From contig NZ_AMBZ01000009.1 in the NCBI RefSeq assembly GCF_000293805.1, positions 62,001 through 126,000 of the forward strand: a stretch of 64,000 nucleotides of DNA, read 5' to 3'. The position numbers and the translations under genes were made by a program. The notes beneath the pieces are model-generated. The model made no database searches and was not told the origin of the DNA. It saw only the letters and a list, made by a program, of their open reading frames with translations. Positions 8,538-16,270 of the stretch are shown here, one piece after another. Every line of letters begins with the position of its first letter. Position 1 is the stretch's first letter. This stretch comes from Paenibacillus alvei DSM 29 (lineage in GTDB: Bacteria; Bacillota; Bacilli; Paenibacillales; Paenibacillaceae).

Positions 8538-8745
8538 GAAGATAATAATAGAAGAGGCAGGGAATGGATATGCCCCTACCTCTCTTTTATTTAATCAAGT
8601 TATTTATTCTTTTTAGCAAGGATCAAGCACAGTCCAAACATCGTTAGGGCCACATTTCAGATCTGGATATTCATTTTGCGTCCACCATTTGGCCTGATAC
8701 TTCACACCGTTATAAGAAACAATGTCACCTTGAACATAAGTGGAG
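8538..8745. repeat. Direct repeat copy B (chitinase 3' end plus hairpin)
   Basis: Second copy of the segment at 6102-6315. The hairpin stem here is a little shorter on its left arm. Beyond 8745 this copy continues into more chitinase sequence, which copy A lacks, so copy B is nearer the ancestral gene. Confidence 0.85.
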
Positions 8746-8985
8746 GAAGCGCTCCATGGAGCAGGGCAGGGGTCAACTTGAACTTGAACGGTCACCGAGT
8801 TACTTGCCGCAGATAAATTACTAAAGCCATCCCGAGCCTTAACAGTAAACGTATATGAACCACTTGTTAATCCACTGATCGTGGCGGAGTTGCTAGTTGA
8901 TCTTGCTTTAGCAATAGGATCGTTATTTACATAAATGTCATAGCCGATCAATCCAACATTGTCCGTAGAAGCTGTCAACGTTGAA
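8613..8985 (-). pseudogene. Chitinase 3' remnant: FnIII plus CBM5/12 domains
   Basis: On the minus strand about 121 residues encode the end of a fibronectin type III domain (TASTDNVGLIGYDIYVN, then SYTFTVKARDGFSNLSAASN) followed by a chitin-binding CBM5/12 domain ending VLDPC and a stop. This is the usual tail of secreted Paenibacillus or Bacillus GH18 chitinases. The catalytic domain and signal peptide are missing: the frame is cut at about 8985, where plus-strand kinase-like sequence begins. The fragment has no start signal and is a pseudogene. Confidence 0.85.
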
Positions 8986-8992
8986 GAATGTT

Positions 8993-9111
8993 CACAAAAA
9001 TGTTTAGGTTTATCTATTGTAAATAGCTATGTAGAGGATAAACTAAAAGGGAGCATGCAATTTGAATCTACAGCGTGTGGAACAATAGTTTCATTCACGT
9101 TTAATATGTAA
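8993..9111 (+). pseudogene. Sensor histidine kinase C-terminal remnant
   Basis: About 38 codons, ending in TAA at 9109, read as the end of a HATPase_c domain: LGLSIVNSYVEDKLKGSM, then a G-T-x-V-S-F-x-F ending. The G2-box-like GLGLS/LGLS motif and the terminal beta strand are kept; everything upstream is lost at the junction with the chitinase remnant. A long hairpin terminator follows at 9145. Confidence 0.65.
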
Positions 9112-9144
9112 TAGAGGACTACAAAGGCGTAGTCTTACTTAAAG

Positions 9145-9202
9145 CAAAGAGGCTTAAGGTTATAACATTCCTACGGAATCGGTATAACTTTAGGCCTCTT
9201 TG
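9145..9202 (+). terminator. Long hairpin terminator
   Basis: Arms CAAAGAGGC...(9145 on) and GCCTCTTTG (ending 9202) extend through TTAAGGTTATAAC paired imperfectly with GGTATAACTTTAG. It closes the kinase remnant's unit and lies 117 bases before the eutQ-like gene. Confidence 0.65.
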
Positions 9203-9318
9203 TGTTTATTATCTGTATTGAAGATCAGGAAAGTGTATCACAGCTCTATTGGTTGCTATGCTCATTGCAAGTAAAATGGTTCCAAAAAATTGCACCTAAG
9301 AAATCGAGGAGGGTACCC

Positions 9319-9777
9319 ATGAGTATCGATAAAAAGATGATTGAAGAGATGGTTCGTAAAATCATCATGGAAAAATTAGGGGCTGATGCTGTTGAAGAGA
9401 ATGTTCATAGAGGTCCTGGAGGGATTACTTCCGTTAAAGTGCCAAATATGAAAGTAACAGAAGAGGATCGTCTCGACACAGGCAACCCTAATGATATCGT
9501 CTATTGTAAAGATCTTTTTTCGCTAAAGGAAAGTCCAAGACTTGGCTGCGGTATCATGGAAATGAAAGAGACAACCTTTGACTGGACACTTAACTATGAT
9601 GAAATTGATTATGTGATTGGGGGACATCTGGATGTTATTATTGATGGTACAAAGGTGTCAGCTGATCCAGGAGAAGTGATCCTGATTCCAAAAGGAAGTA
9701 AGATTCAATTTTCTGTGCCAGAATATGCACGATTTATCTATGTAACATATCCGGCTAACTGGGCAGAACAAGCGTAA
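9319..9777 (+). CDS. eutQ: EutQ-like cupin protein, orphan
   Basis: A 152-residue EutQ-family protein. An N-terminal amphipathic helix (residues 2-20, KKMIEEMVRKIIMEKLG) is joined by a linker to a cupin fold (about 60-150) with DYVIGGHLDVIIDG and PGEVILIPKGSKIQFSVPE, typical of EutQ. EutQ of ethanolamine-using bacteria is a microcompartment-associated acetate kinase. No other eut or shell-protein gene lies nearby. The helix resembles the encapsulation peptides that direct enzymes into microcompartments. The ATG at 9319 has GAGGAGGG upstream; about 39 in-frame codons before it belong to the preceding terminator region. A terminator follows at 9876. It could instead be a stand-alone sugar- or metal-binding cupin. 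Confidence 0.75.
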   Translation: MSIDKKMIEEMVRKIIMEKLGADAVEENVHRGPGGITSVKVPNMKVTEEDRLDTGNPNDIVYCKDLFSLKESPRLGCGIMEMKETTFDWTLNYDEIDYVIGGHLDVIIDGTKVSADPGEVILIPKGSKIQFSVPEYARFIYVTYPANWAEQA

Positions 9778-9875
9778 CATTCTAATTTTCTACTGAATGC
9801 CCAAGGGTTTCTCAGTGCATTGATTAAGCAACAGCAAAGTTGATTAAATCGTCAGAACTAAATCAAATTTTTATC

Positions 9876-9908
9876 AAAGTGCCTGTAATTCATACGGGCA
9901 CTTTTTTT
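9876..9908 (+). terminator. Terminator after eutQ-like gene
   Basis: An 11-bp stem AAAGTGCCTGT with ACGGGCACTTT (one G-U pair) is followed by TTTT. Confidence 0.85.
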
Positions 9909-9941
9909 GTTGCATAGAGGGCTACATTCCCAGATTGGCGG

Positions 9942-10172
9942 TTGTATTATTGGTGTGTGTGGCTGGCAATTCCGGTGCTTTTGTATCCGGGAGGAGAAAG
10001 ATACCTACTTCCGCTTGAGCGCCTGTGGAAAGAACATAGGCAGAACACGATAAGCATGACTATTGGCCTTGCCCATAAATTTGTAGCCGATCATCCAGAC
10101 ACGAAGCTGGTTCATATCATCCATGGATCAATAATTGGTGCTGCTTATGAACATGATAGAACAAAGGCCTAA
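9942..10172 (+). pseudogene. Unrecognised short frame, probable gene fragment
   Basis: A 76-codon frame. The part from about residue 18 (ERYLLPLERLWKEHRQNTIS, then HIIHGSIIGAAYEHDRTKA) has protein-like composition. The first residues are Trp/Tyr-rich and unlike a normal N-terminus, and no ribosome binding site precedes the start. I do not recognise the family. It is best read as the remains of a larger gene between the eutQ terminator and the AraC-type gene. Confidence 0.3.
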
Positions 10173-10358
10173 TTCACACTCGCCAGTGTATGCAGAAAGA
10201 TAGTCAAAAATGCGTTCATAAAATAGTTTTCGCGGAGTGGATGATCTGTCTGGAGCAGTGCTTTATAGAGATTACATTGCCTATTGTGAATCTTTGATCA
10301 CTCTGTGTTTTATGGTTAGGCCTTATAATGAGAAAAAATAACAGGAGGTCTGGCCCCA

Positions 10359-12701
10359 ATGGCGATGCAGAGACGAGAGGACTATCAGGTGAGGGTGGAA
10401 AATATTAAGCACCTTCCGCCAACACAGTTTTCAGGCGTTACAATCATTTTCATGATTCAGGGCGAGGTGGAAATACATATTACCCAGTCTAACTACACCC
10501 TGCATGAAGGTGATGTGATGGTCATCAATCATAATGAGAGCCATTCCATTCGAGGAAGTGACAATAATGTACTGATCGTATTGCAGATAGCCGGACATTT
10601 TTTTGCCTCTCACTATGAAGGATACTTCCACTCCCGGTTTCATTGTATCTCGCAGGAGATGGATTATGGCCGGGAAAATATGCTGGGCATGCTTCGCCGG
10701 CACTTATCGGAAATGATAATCTCCAGCTCTAGGAATGATGACAGCAGTAATCTTGAGATCCAGAGCAATATTTATCGGACGATGCTGTTGCTTACCCGTT
10801 TCTTTAGAAGAGAAATCTCTCTGCGGACAGGAAAGCATTTCGATGAGAGAATCACTCGAATTATGAACTATATGGAGCAAAAATATGATGAACCCTTGAC
10901 GTTGAAGGAGGTAGCGGATAGGGAGTATTTATCGGTATCGTATTTATCTCGTTATTTCAAGAAAATAACAGGTATCGGCTTCCAGCAGTACTTAAACCAG
11001 ATCCGTTTGAAGCATAGCGTGGAAGCCCTGTTATATACGACAGAGCCGATTTTGCAAATTGCGCTTAATCATGGGTTTCTAAGTACGAAGCATTTCAGTA
11101 CGGTATTTAAAATGAACTATGGGAAATCACCAAGCCAGTATCGGCTGGAGCATTCCGGTGGAATGCATGAGGATACGAGAAACGCGGCCGATATAACGGA
11201 GATCCCCCCGATCCTCTACACTCCGGAACTCATTGGACGGTTATCCCGATACATTGAAGACGCCGATACAAGTCAACTACCTAATGAAGCACAGTTCAAG
11301 ACGAGAGAAATCCAGATTCGCCCGGATAAGGCGGCGGAGGTTGCGGCAAGCGATCATATTCTAGTGATTGGCGAATTGAAGGAACTGCTTAAGGAAAATG
11401 TGCGCCAGCAGGTCCTGCAATCCAAACATGAGCTGCGCATTACACATGTAGGAATACGGAATTTGATATATGGTCGAACCTTTTTGCCTGAGGTGGAGAC
11501 GGACGAGCCGTTCGCAACCTCATCGCCGTATGTGAATGCGGACATTACTCTGCATTTTTTGCAGCAGGCAGACCTTGATTTGTTTATTCGGGTAGAATAT
11601 CAGGAGATTACGAAGGATGAAGAGCGATATTTTAAAAAGCTGGACGAGTTCATTTGCCATGTTCTGAATGTATTTGGCCCGCGGTTTGTGGGCAGCTGGA
11701 GTGTCATGTTTTTTAATCCTCAGCTGACACTTGTATCGGCTGCAAAAATGAGACGCGTCTATTTAAGGTTGTACCAAGTTTTGAAGAACCGTTCTCAAAG
11801 CTTGAAGGTTGGCTTATTTATGCCCTTCTCAGAGCAGAATTCCGAAATTTCCACTTCACACCGCTGGCAACTGGAGGAGATGAAACATATTGATTTCATA
11901 TCGTATAACGCCAATCAGAACGAGGTCGTCAACTTTGATAACTACGACGTCAACGAATTCAAAGAAAAGGAGGATTATATTCTTTCGAAGACGCTGGCTT
12001 TGAAGAAATATCTGAATCAGCAGCACATCGAGAAGCCGCTTATCCTCATTACATGGAATACGTTAAGCGGGAATACGCGATATACGAACGGGATATTCTT
12101 TCGCGGAGCCCAGATCATGAAGATGATCTTTGATCTTAGCAGTGAGGTAGAAGGCATCGGCTTCTGGCTGAGCACAGAGCTGCATGAGGAAGAGCATAAG
12201 GGCGGGAACATTGTGTTGGATGGGCTTGAACTGTTTCATTATTACAGTGGAAAAAGGCCTGCCTACTATGCGGTTCAATTTAAAGAGCGTCTCCGCGGTA
12301 AAATCGTAGCCCAAGGCAATGACTATATTATGACGCAAAACGAGAAAGGATATCAGCTGGTTCTGTTCAATCGCAAAAACTTCAATCCACGTTACTCCGT
12401 GGAAGAGATTTATGTTAAAAGCCTGAGGAAGGAGCTGCATATCCATTTGTCCGGACTCGCACCGGGACCGTACCAAATCCGTAAATTCATATTTGACCGC
12501 ACACATGGGGCGCTTTATTACAAATGGGGAGAAGTCACTACCAAATACGGACGGGATCTGGAAGTGATGAATTATATTGTTCAGGCGTCTCTGCCTGCCC
12601 TGGAATTAGCGGATGATTGGATTGAAGAAGAATGGTCGTTTTATGCTTATCTGGACATTAATGCGATTCATTTCATTGAATTGCACAAAATTTATGAATA
12701 A
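10359..12701 (+). CDS. AraC-family regulator fused to a GH39-like domain, probably catalytically dead
   Basis: A 780-residue protein. An N-terminal cupin sensor (about 1-110) is followed by an AraC-type double helix-turn-helix (about 165-262: LTLKEVADREYLSVSYLSRY and ILQIALNHGFLSTKHFSTVF with K-S-P-S-Q-Y-R). A TIM-barrel region like GH39 beta-xylosidases (about 300-680) and a C-terminal beta domain complete it. In GH39 enzymes the acid/base lies in W-N-E-P and the nucleophile in T-E-W/F-N. Here these read SWSVMFFNPQL and ILITWNTL, so both glutamates appear lost. The barrel may have become a sugar sensor that tunes DNA binding. AGGAGG lies 10 bases before the ATG. The M20/MFS genes downstream may be its targets; that is inference. 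Confidence 0.8.
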   Translation: MAMQRREDYQVRVENIKHLPPTQFSGVTIIFMIQGEVEIHITQSNYTLHEGDVMVINHNESHSIRGSDNNVLIVLQIAGHFFASHYEGYFHSRFHCISQEMDYGRENMLGMLRRHLSEMIISSSRNDDSSNLEIQSNIYRTMLLLTRFFRREISLRTGKHFDERITRIMNYMEQKYDEPLTLKEVADREYLSVSYLSRYFKKITGIGFQQYLNQIRLKHSVEALLYTTEPILQIALNHGFLSTKHFSTVFKMNYGKSPSQYRLEHSGGMHEDTRNAADITEIPPILYTPELIGRLSRYIEDADTSQLPNEAQFKTREIQIRPDKAAEVAASDHILVIGELKELLKENVRQQVLQSKHELRITHVGIRNLIYGRTFLPEVETDEPFATSSPYVNADITLHFLQQADLDLFIRVEYQEITKDEERYFKKLDEFICHVLNVFGPRFVGSWSVMFFNPQLTLVSAAKMRRVYLRLYQVLKNRSQSLKVGLFMPFSEQNSEISTSHRWQLEEMKHIDFISYNANQNEVVNFDNYDVNEFKEKEDYILSKTLALKKYLNQQHIEKPLILITWNTLSGNTRYTNGIFFRGAQIMKMIFDLSSEVEGIGFWLSTELHEEEHKGGNIVLDGLELFHYYSGKRPAYYAVQFKERLRGKIVAQGNDYIMTQNEKGYQLVLFNRKNFNPRYSVEEIYVKSLRKELHIHLSGLAPGPYQIRKFIFDRTHGALYYKWGEVTTKYGRDLEVMNYIVQASLPALELADDWIEEEWSFYAYLDINAIHFIELHKIYE

Positions 12702-12903
12702 CTGAACCGCTGAGGAAGAAAAGTAAAATGGAAATTCCTTTTTTTGTCCTGTGATGCTTAAAGGTCAGCAAAGATGACAAAAAATAAGAATAACAGGTAA
12801 ATATAACGAACTTAAATTGGACTGGATTTCTTTAATATAAGGATATAAACATTGTTCAATGTTGATGTTACTTAACAGGACAAAATGAAGGAGGTCATTT
12901 GGA

Positions 12904-14092
12904 ATGAAGGAACAATTATTTCAAAGACTACGCGAAAAGAAAGAGCAGATCATTGAGATAAGGCGTTACTTGCATGCTCACCCTGAGCTATCTTTTCATG
13001 AGGAGAATACAGCTAAATATATTCGCAATTTCTATGCTGATAAGGATTGTGAAGTTCGTAACAACGTTGGTGGAAATGGAGTTGTCGTTACGATCGATAG
13101 CGGCAAACCGGGGAAGACGGTTGCTATCCGGGCCGATTTCGATGCGCTCCCGATTACAGAGGAGACCGGACTTCCATTTGCGTCGGAGAGCCCCGGCGTT
13201 ATGCATGCGTGCGGTCATGATGGGCATACAGCTTACATGCTCATTCTGGGCGAGACCTTAATCGAGATGAAGGATCAGCTCCGGGGCAAGATAGTTATCC
13301 TTCATCAGCATGCGGAAGAGACTCCTCCTGGCGGCGCAATGCAAATGATCAAAAAATGGCTGCCTAGATGGCGTAGATAATGTATTTGGCATTCATGTGA
13401 TGTCTACGCTGGAGACGGGAAAAATATTTTATCGCGAAGGAAATATACAGACCGGACGCGCTTATTTCAAAGTAAAAATTATTGGAAAAGGCGGACATGG
13501 CTCCTCGCCTCATATGGCGAATGACGCGATTGTTACTGGAAGTTATTTCGTTCAAGCGGTGCAGACGATTGTTAGCCGGCGCTTGAATCCGTTTGATGTA
13601 GCGTCGATTACCATTGGCTCCTTCGATGGCAAGGGAAGCTTCAATGTCATTAAAGATTCCGTGGAACTGGAAGGTGACGTGCGGGTTATGACCGAAGAAA
13701 CCCGTGAAGTGGTTGAACGGGAGATTCGTCGGATACTCGATGGACTACAGGCCATGTTCGGAATTACTTATGAACTGGATTACCAGAATGATTACCCTGT
13801 ACTCTATAACGATCCGGAGTTGACGGAATTCGTAGCTAATTCATTAAAGAACAGCTCGATACCTGGTGTCACTGGAGTGGAACGCTGTGAACCACAGCCT
13901 CCTTCCGAGGATTTCGCCTATTATGCTAAAGAACGCCCAAGCGTATTCTTCTACGTTGGGGCGATGCCGGCAGACGGTACGTATTACCCGCATCATCATC
14001 CTAAATTCGACATCAATGAAGACTGCTTGCTTATTGCTGCAGAAGCGATGGGCGCTGTGGTTGTAGACTACTTAAGAAGGGATGACAAGTAA
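12904..14092 (+). CDS. M20-family amidohydrolase/peptidase, frame broken in an A run
   Basis: Metal-dependent amidohydrolase of the M20D group (IAA-amino acid, hippurate or N-acyl-amino acid hydrolases). The N-terminal part has RRYLHAHPELSFHEENT, the IRADFDALPI strand and MHACGHDGH with metal ligands; HQHAEETPPGG follows. The second part carries the dimerisation domain (GKGGHGSSPH) and a C-terminal PPSEDFAYYAKERPS with further ligands. The frame is broken at 13351-13356: six A residues stand where five would read K-N-G-C-L-D-G-V-D-N-V-F-G-I-H-V. The stop at 13378 is therefore an artefact of one extra A, by error or mutation. The shift needed is +1, so no standard slippage site explains it. 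GGAGG precedes the start. The MFS gene follows directly. Confidence 0.85.
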
Positions 14093-14093
14093 T

Positions 14094-15503
14094 ATGGAAA
14101 CCCAATATCGAGGTACAAATAAGCTGATCATCGGGATTGTATTCGGAGTAATCACCTTTTGGCTTTTTGCTCAATCCATGGTTAACATCGTACCAGACGT
14201 TCAAGCCGATCTAGGAATTTCACTGGATGTCCTTAATATCGCGATCAGTTTGACGGCATTATTCTCCGGGATTTTTATCGTCGTGGCCGGGGGATTGGCG
14301 GACAAGCTTGGACGTATGAAGCTAACTTATGTTGGGTTAGTGCTTAGCATCATTGGCTCTTTGTTTCTTATACTTGCCCACGGCTCCGTTCTGTTGATTA
14401 TCGGACGGATTGTTCAGGGGTTATCGGCCGCGTGCATCATGCCGGCTACGATAGCTCTAGTCAAAACTTATTATGACGGAGCGGATCGTCAGCGGGCGCT
14501 AAGTTATTGGTCGATCGGCTCCTGGGGCGGCTCGGGCGTATGTTCTTTTGCCGGGGGCGCGATTGCCACTTATATGGGCTGGCGCTGGATTTTCATTATC
14601 TCCATTGTGTTCGCAATACTCGGGATCTTCCTGATCAAGGGAACTCCTGAGAGTAAGGGTGAACAGACCGGAAATTCCAAGTTTGATGCTAGCGGTTTGT
14701 TGACTTTTATCGTAGCGATGATCTCATTGAATCAGTTCATTACCCGTGGATCCTCGTTTGGTTGGACTAGCGCTGCCACGATTTTGCTAATTGTTGTATT
14801 CTTGCTGTCTGCCTTTGTATTCTTCAAAATTGAGACTCATAAAGCTGGCAGCGGTTTCATTGATTTCTCCTTGTTCATGAATAAAGCCTATTCCGGTGCA
14901 ACGATTTCCAATTTTCTGTTGAATGCGGTTGCCGGTACACTTGTGGTCGCGAATACGTATATCCAAGTGGGTCGCGGTTTCACGGCATTTGCAACAGGCA
15001 TGCTCTCGCTCGGTTATCTGGTCAGTGTGCTGGTCATGATTCGAGTTGGTGAGAAGATTCTGCAGAAGATCGGGGCGCGTAGACCGATGCTACTCGGTTC
15101 CACTTTGACAGCTATCGGGATTGCCTTGATGGCTTGTACCTTTGTTGAAGGAACGACCTATTCTATCCTCGTGTTTATCGGTTTTATGTTGTTCGGCATC
15201 GGCCTGGGAATGTATGCGACGCCTTCGACCGATACAGCGGTAACCGCTGCGCCTTCCGATAAAATCGGGGTGGCTTCGGGTATTTACAAGATGGCAAGTT
15301 CGCTAGGCGGTTCCTTCGGTGTGGCGATTTCCGCGGCAGTGTATGGAACAATAGCGGCCTCCGGCAAATTGGAACTTGCGGCGTCTGTTGGCCTTCTCGT
15401 GAATGTTGCATTCTGCGTACTGTCGATCCTTTCCATTCTTGTTCTCGTCCCTAGTGACAAGAAGACGGAGAAGCTGAAGCTCTCTAAAGCTTCAAAAGCT
15501 TAA
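14094..15503 (+). CDS. MFS transporter, DHA2/NorB-SdrM-like
   Basis: A 469-residue major facilitator with about 14 membrane helices, as in the DHA2 drug:H+ antiporter branch. Visible signatures are the loop 2-3 motif GGLADKLGRMK, the motif LIIGRIVQGLSAACIMPATI in helix 4, and GWRWIFIISI at helix 6. Relatives include staphylococcal NorB and SdrM. The ATG at 14094 comes directly after the TAA of the M20 gene (14090-14092), implying translational coupling; a second ATG at 14082 overlaps the M20 end but abuts the purine-rich AAGAAGGG and is less likely. Pairing with an amidohydrolase suggests uptake or export of an acylated amino acid or small peptide. The actual substrate is unknown. Confidence 0.85.
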   Translation: METQYRGTNKLIIGIVFGVITFWLFAQSMVNIVPDVQADLGISLDVLNIAISLTALFSGIFIVVAGGLADKLGRMKLTYVGLVLSIIGSLFLILAHGSVLLIIGRIVQGLSAACIMPATIALVKTYYDGADRQRALSYWSIGSWGGSGVCSFAGGAIATYMGWRWIFIISIVFAILGIFLIKGTPESKGEQTGNSKFDASGLLTFIVAMISLNQFITRGSSFGWTSAATILLIVVFLLSAFVFFKIETHKAGSGFIDFSLFMNKAYSGATISNFLLNAVAGTLVVANTYIQVGRGFTAFATGMLSLGYLVSVLVMIRVGEKILQKIGARRPMLLGSTLTAIGIALMACTFVEGTTYSILVFIGFMLFGIGLGMYATPSTDTAVTAAPSDKIGVASGIYKMASSLGGSFGVAISAAVYGTIAASGKLELAASVGLLVNVAFCVLSILSILVLVPSDKKTEKLKLSKASKA

Positions 15504-15562
15504 TCGGATCCAATCTATAAATTAAACTGGATTTGAATAAGCGAATTGGAGGAGTTAAGTAT

Positions 15563-15680
15563 ATGCAATCTATTGTTATCTATGCTCGAAGCTCGGAATG
15601 AAGAGATAATTGAGATCGGACATTTGCATGCCCATCCAGAGCTTTCTTGAAGAAGCAACTTTACGATATCCTCTATAAAC
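15563..15680 (+). pseudogene. Remnant of a second M20 amidohydrolase N-terminus
   Basis: Behind a good GGAGGAG site and ATG (15563), frame-shifted codons from 15582 read M-L-E-A-R-N-E-E-I-I-E-I-G-H-L-H-A-H-P-E-L-S and then stop. This matches the IIEIRRYLHAHPELSFHEE start of the M20 gene at 12904. After the stop, E-E-A-T continues in another frame. It is the decayed start of a neighbouring paralogue or a duplicated copy. Confidence 0.7.
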
Positions 15681-15684
15681 ACCT

Positions 15685-15716
15685 AAAAAAGCCGCCTTAG
15701 TTCGGCTTTTTTGTTT
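15685..15716 (+). terminator. Terminator
   Basis: The hairpin AAAAAAGCCG-CCTTAGTT-CGGCTTTTTT is followed by a further T-rich stretch. It closes the M20/MFS transcription unit. Confidence 0.85.
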
Positions 15717-15717
15717 T

Positions 15718-15765
15718 ATAGGATCAAGTTTTTGTCCCAAGCTGAGGACAAAAACTTGATCCTAT
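15718..15765. repeat. Perfect 20-bp inverted repeat, 8-base spacer
   Basis: The arm ATAGGATCAAGTTTTTGTCC (15718-15737) and its exact complement (15746-15765) flank CAAGCTGA. It is too long and lacks the T-tract of a simple terminator. It may be two abutting ends of a lost insertion element or a small repeat element; I see no second copy in the window. Confidence 0.8.
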
Positions 15766-16055
15766 TGCCGAGTTGCTGAATGTCTAATCAAGAGTCTTAT
15801 GCCGTGGCAAGCGATGCGGCATATACGCCTTTCGATCCGCGGCATGTTAACGACTGGGCTGAAGGGCCGGAGAGAGGCGGGACTCACACGCTATTGTAAC
15901 TGCTTCTTGATCAACGCTTCACTTTTCGTTTGGCTGCTTCGGATCGTGCTACAGTTGAAAAGCTTGCAGGCGGCCCCGCTATTTGATCCAACCAAAGAAG
16001 TTCCTTCGTTTCATGGAGAGCCTAAAAAAAATTGTTAAAAATTTTATAATAGCCC
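15766..16055 (+). other. Degenerate sequence, no intact gene
   Basis: In one frame 15805-15895 reads protein-like (VASDAAYTPFDPRHVNDWAE, then G-P-E-R-G-G-T-H-T-L-L) before stops. The longer open frame over 15799-16038 has an unlikely composition and no ribosome binding site. I read this as debris of an unidentified gene. Confidence 0.35.
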
Positions 16056-16085
16056 TTTACATACTATAGGGGGGTAGGGTATATT
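16056..16085 (+). promoter_or_regulatory. Promoter with G-tract operator (possibly CsoR/RcnR family)
   Basis: TTTACA (16056-16061) and TATATT (16080-16085) form a promoter with an 18-base spacer. The spacer holds ACTATAGGGGGGTAGGG, a G-tract flanked by A/T steps as in operators of CsoR/CstR-type regulators. Only one half fits well, so the regulator assignment is tentative. Confidence 0.4.
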
Positions 16086-16117
16086 AACTGTGAAATCAAG
16101 GAGGTGAGGCAATGTAG

Positions 16118-16204
16118 ATGATTTCAGAAAGTTTTAATGAAAATTGTTGTAATCACATCAATGCTGCTCATAAGACGGTGCAAGAAAAGCCGCCATTCCG
16201 ATAA
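16118..16204 (+). CDS. Possible 28-residue Cys/His-containing leader peptide
   Basis: A short frame beginning ATG at 16118, behind AAGGAGGTGAGG, encodes 28 residues including N-E-N-C-C-N-H and a second His. The strong ribosome binding site argues for translation. The first ATG after that site (16112) is followed at once by TAG. The cysteine pair and histidines would suit metal or thiol sensing, but no family is recognised. It could also be the remains of a decayed gene. Confidence 0.35.
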   Translation: MISESFNENCCNHINAAHKTVQEKPPFR

Positions 16205-16270
16205 AGTAAAGAATAACTTAATGATTCGTTCAGAAGATTATAATCCATATATTGAAAGAGGTGGAAGATC

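Noticed and set aside
12063..12506. 147-codon minus-strand frame inside the AraC-GH39 gene
   Set aside because: Antisense of a well-supported gene with no recognisable domain.
13343..13362. Programmed frameshift in the M20 gene
   Set aside because: The shift needed is +1 and the site C AAA AAA TGG is not a known +1 signal; an extra A is simpler.
15799..16038. Open frame of 79 codons on the plus strand
   Set aside because: Arg- and Trp-rich composition and no start signal; a different frame over the first 90 bases looks more protein-like, so this is decayed sequence.
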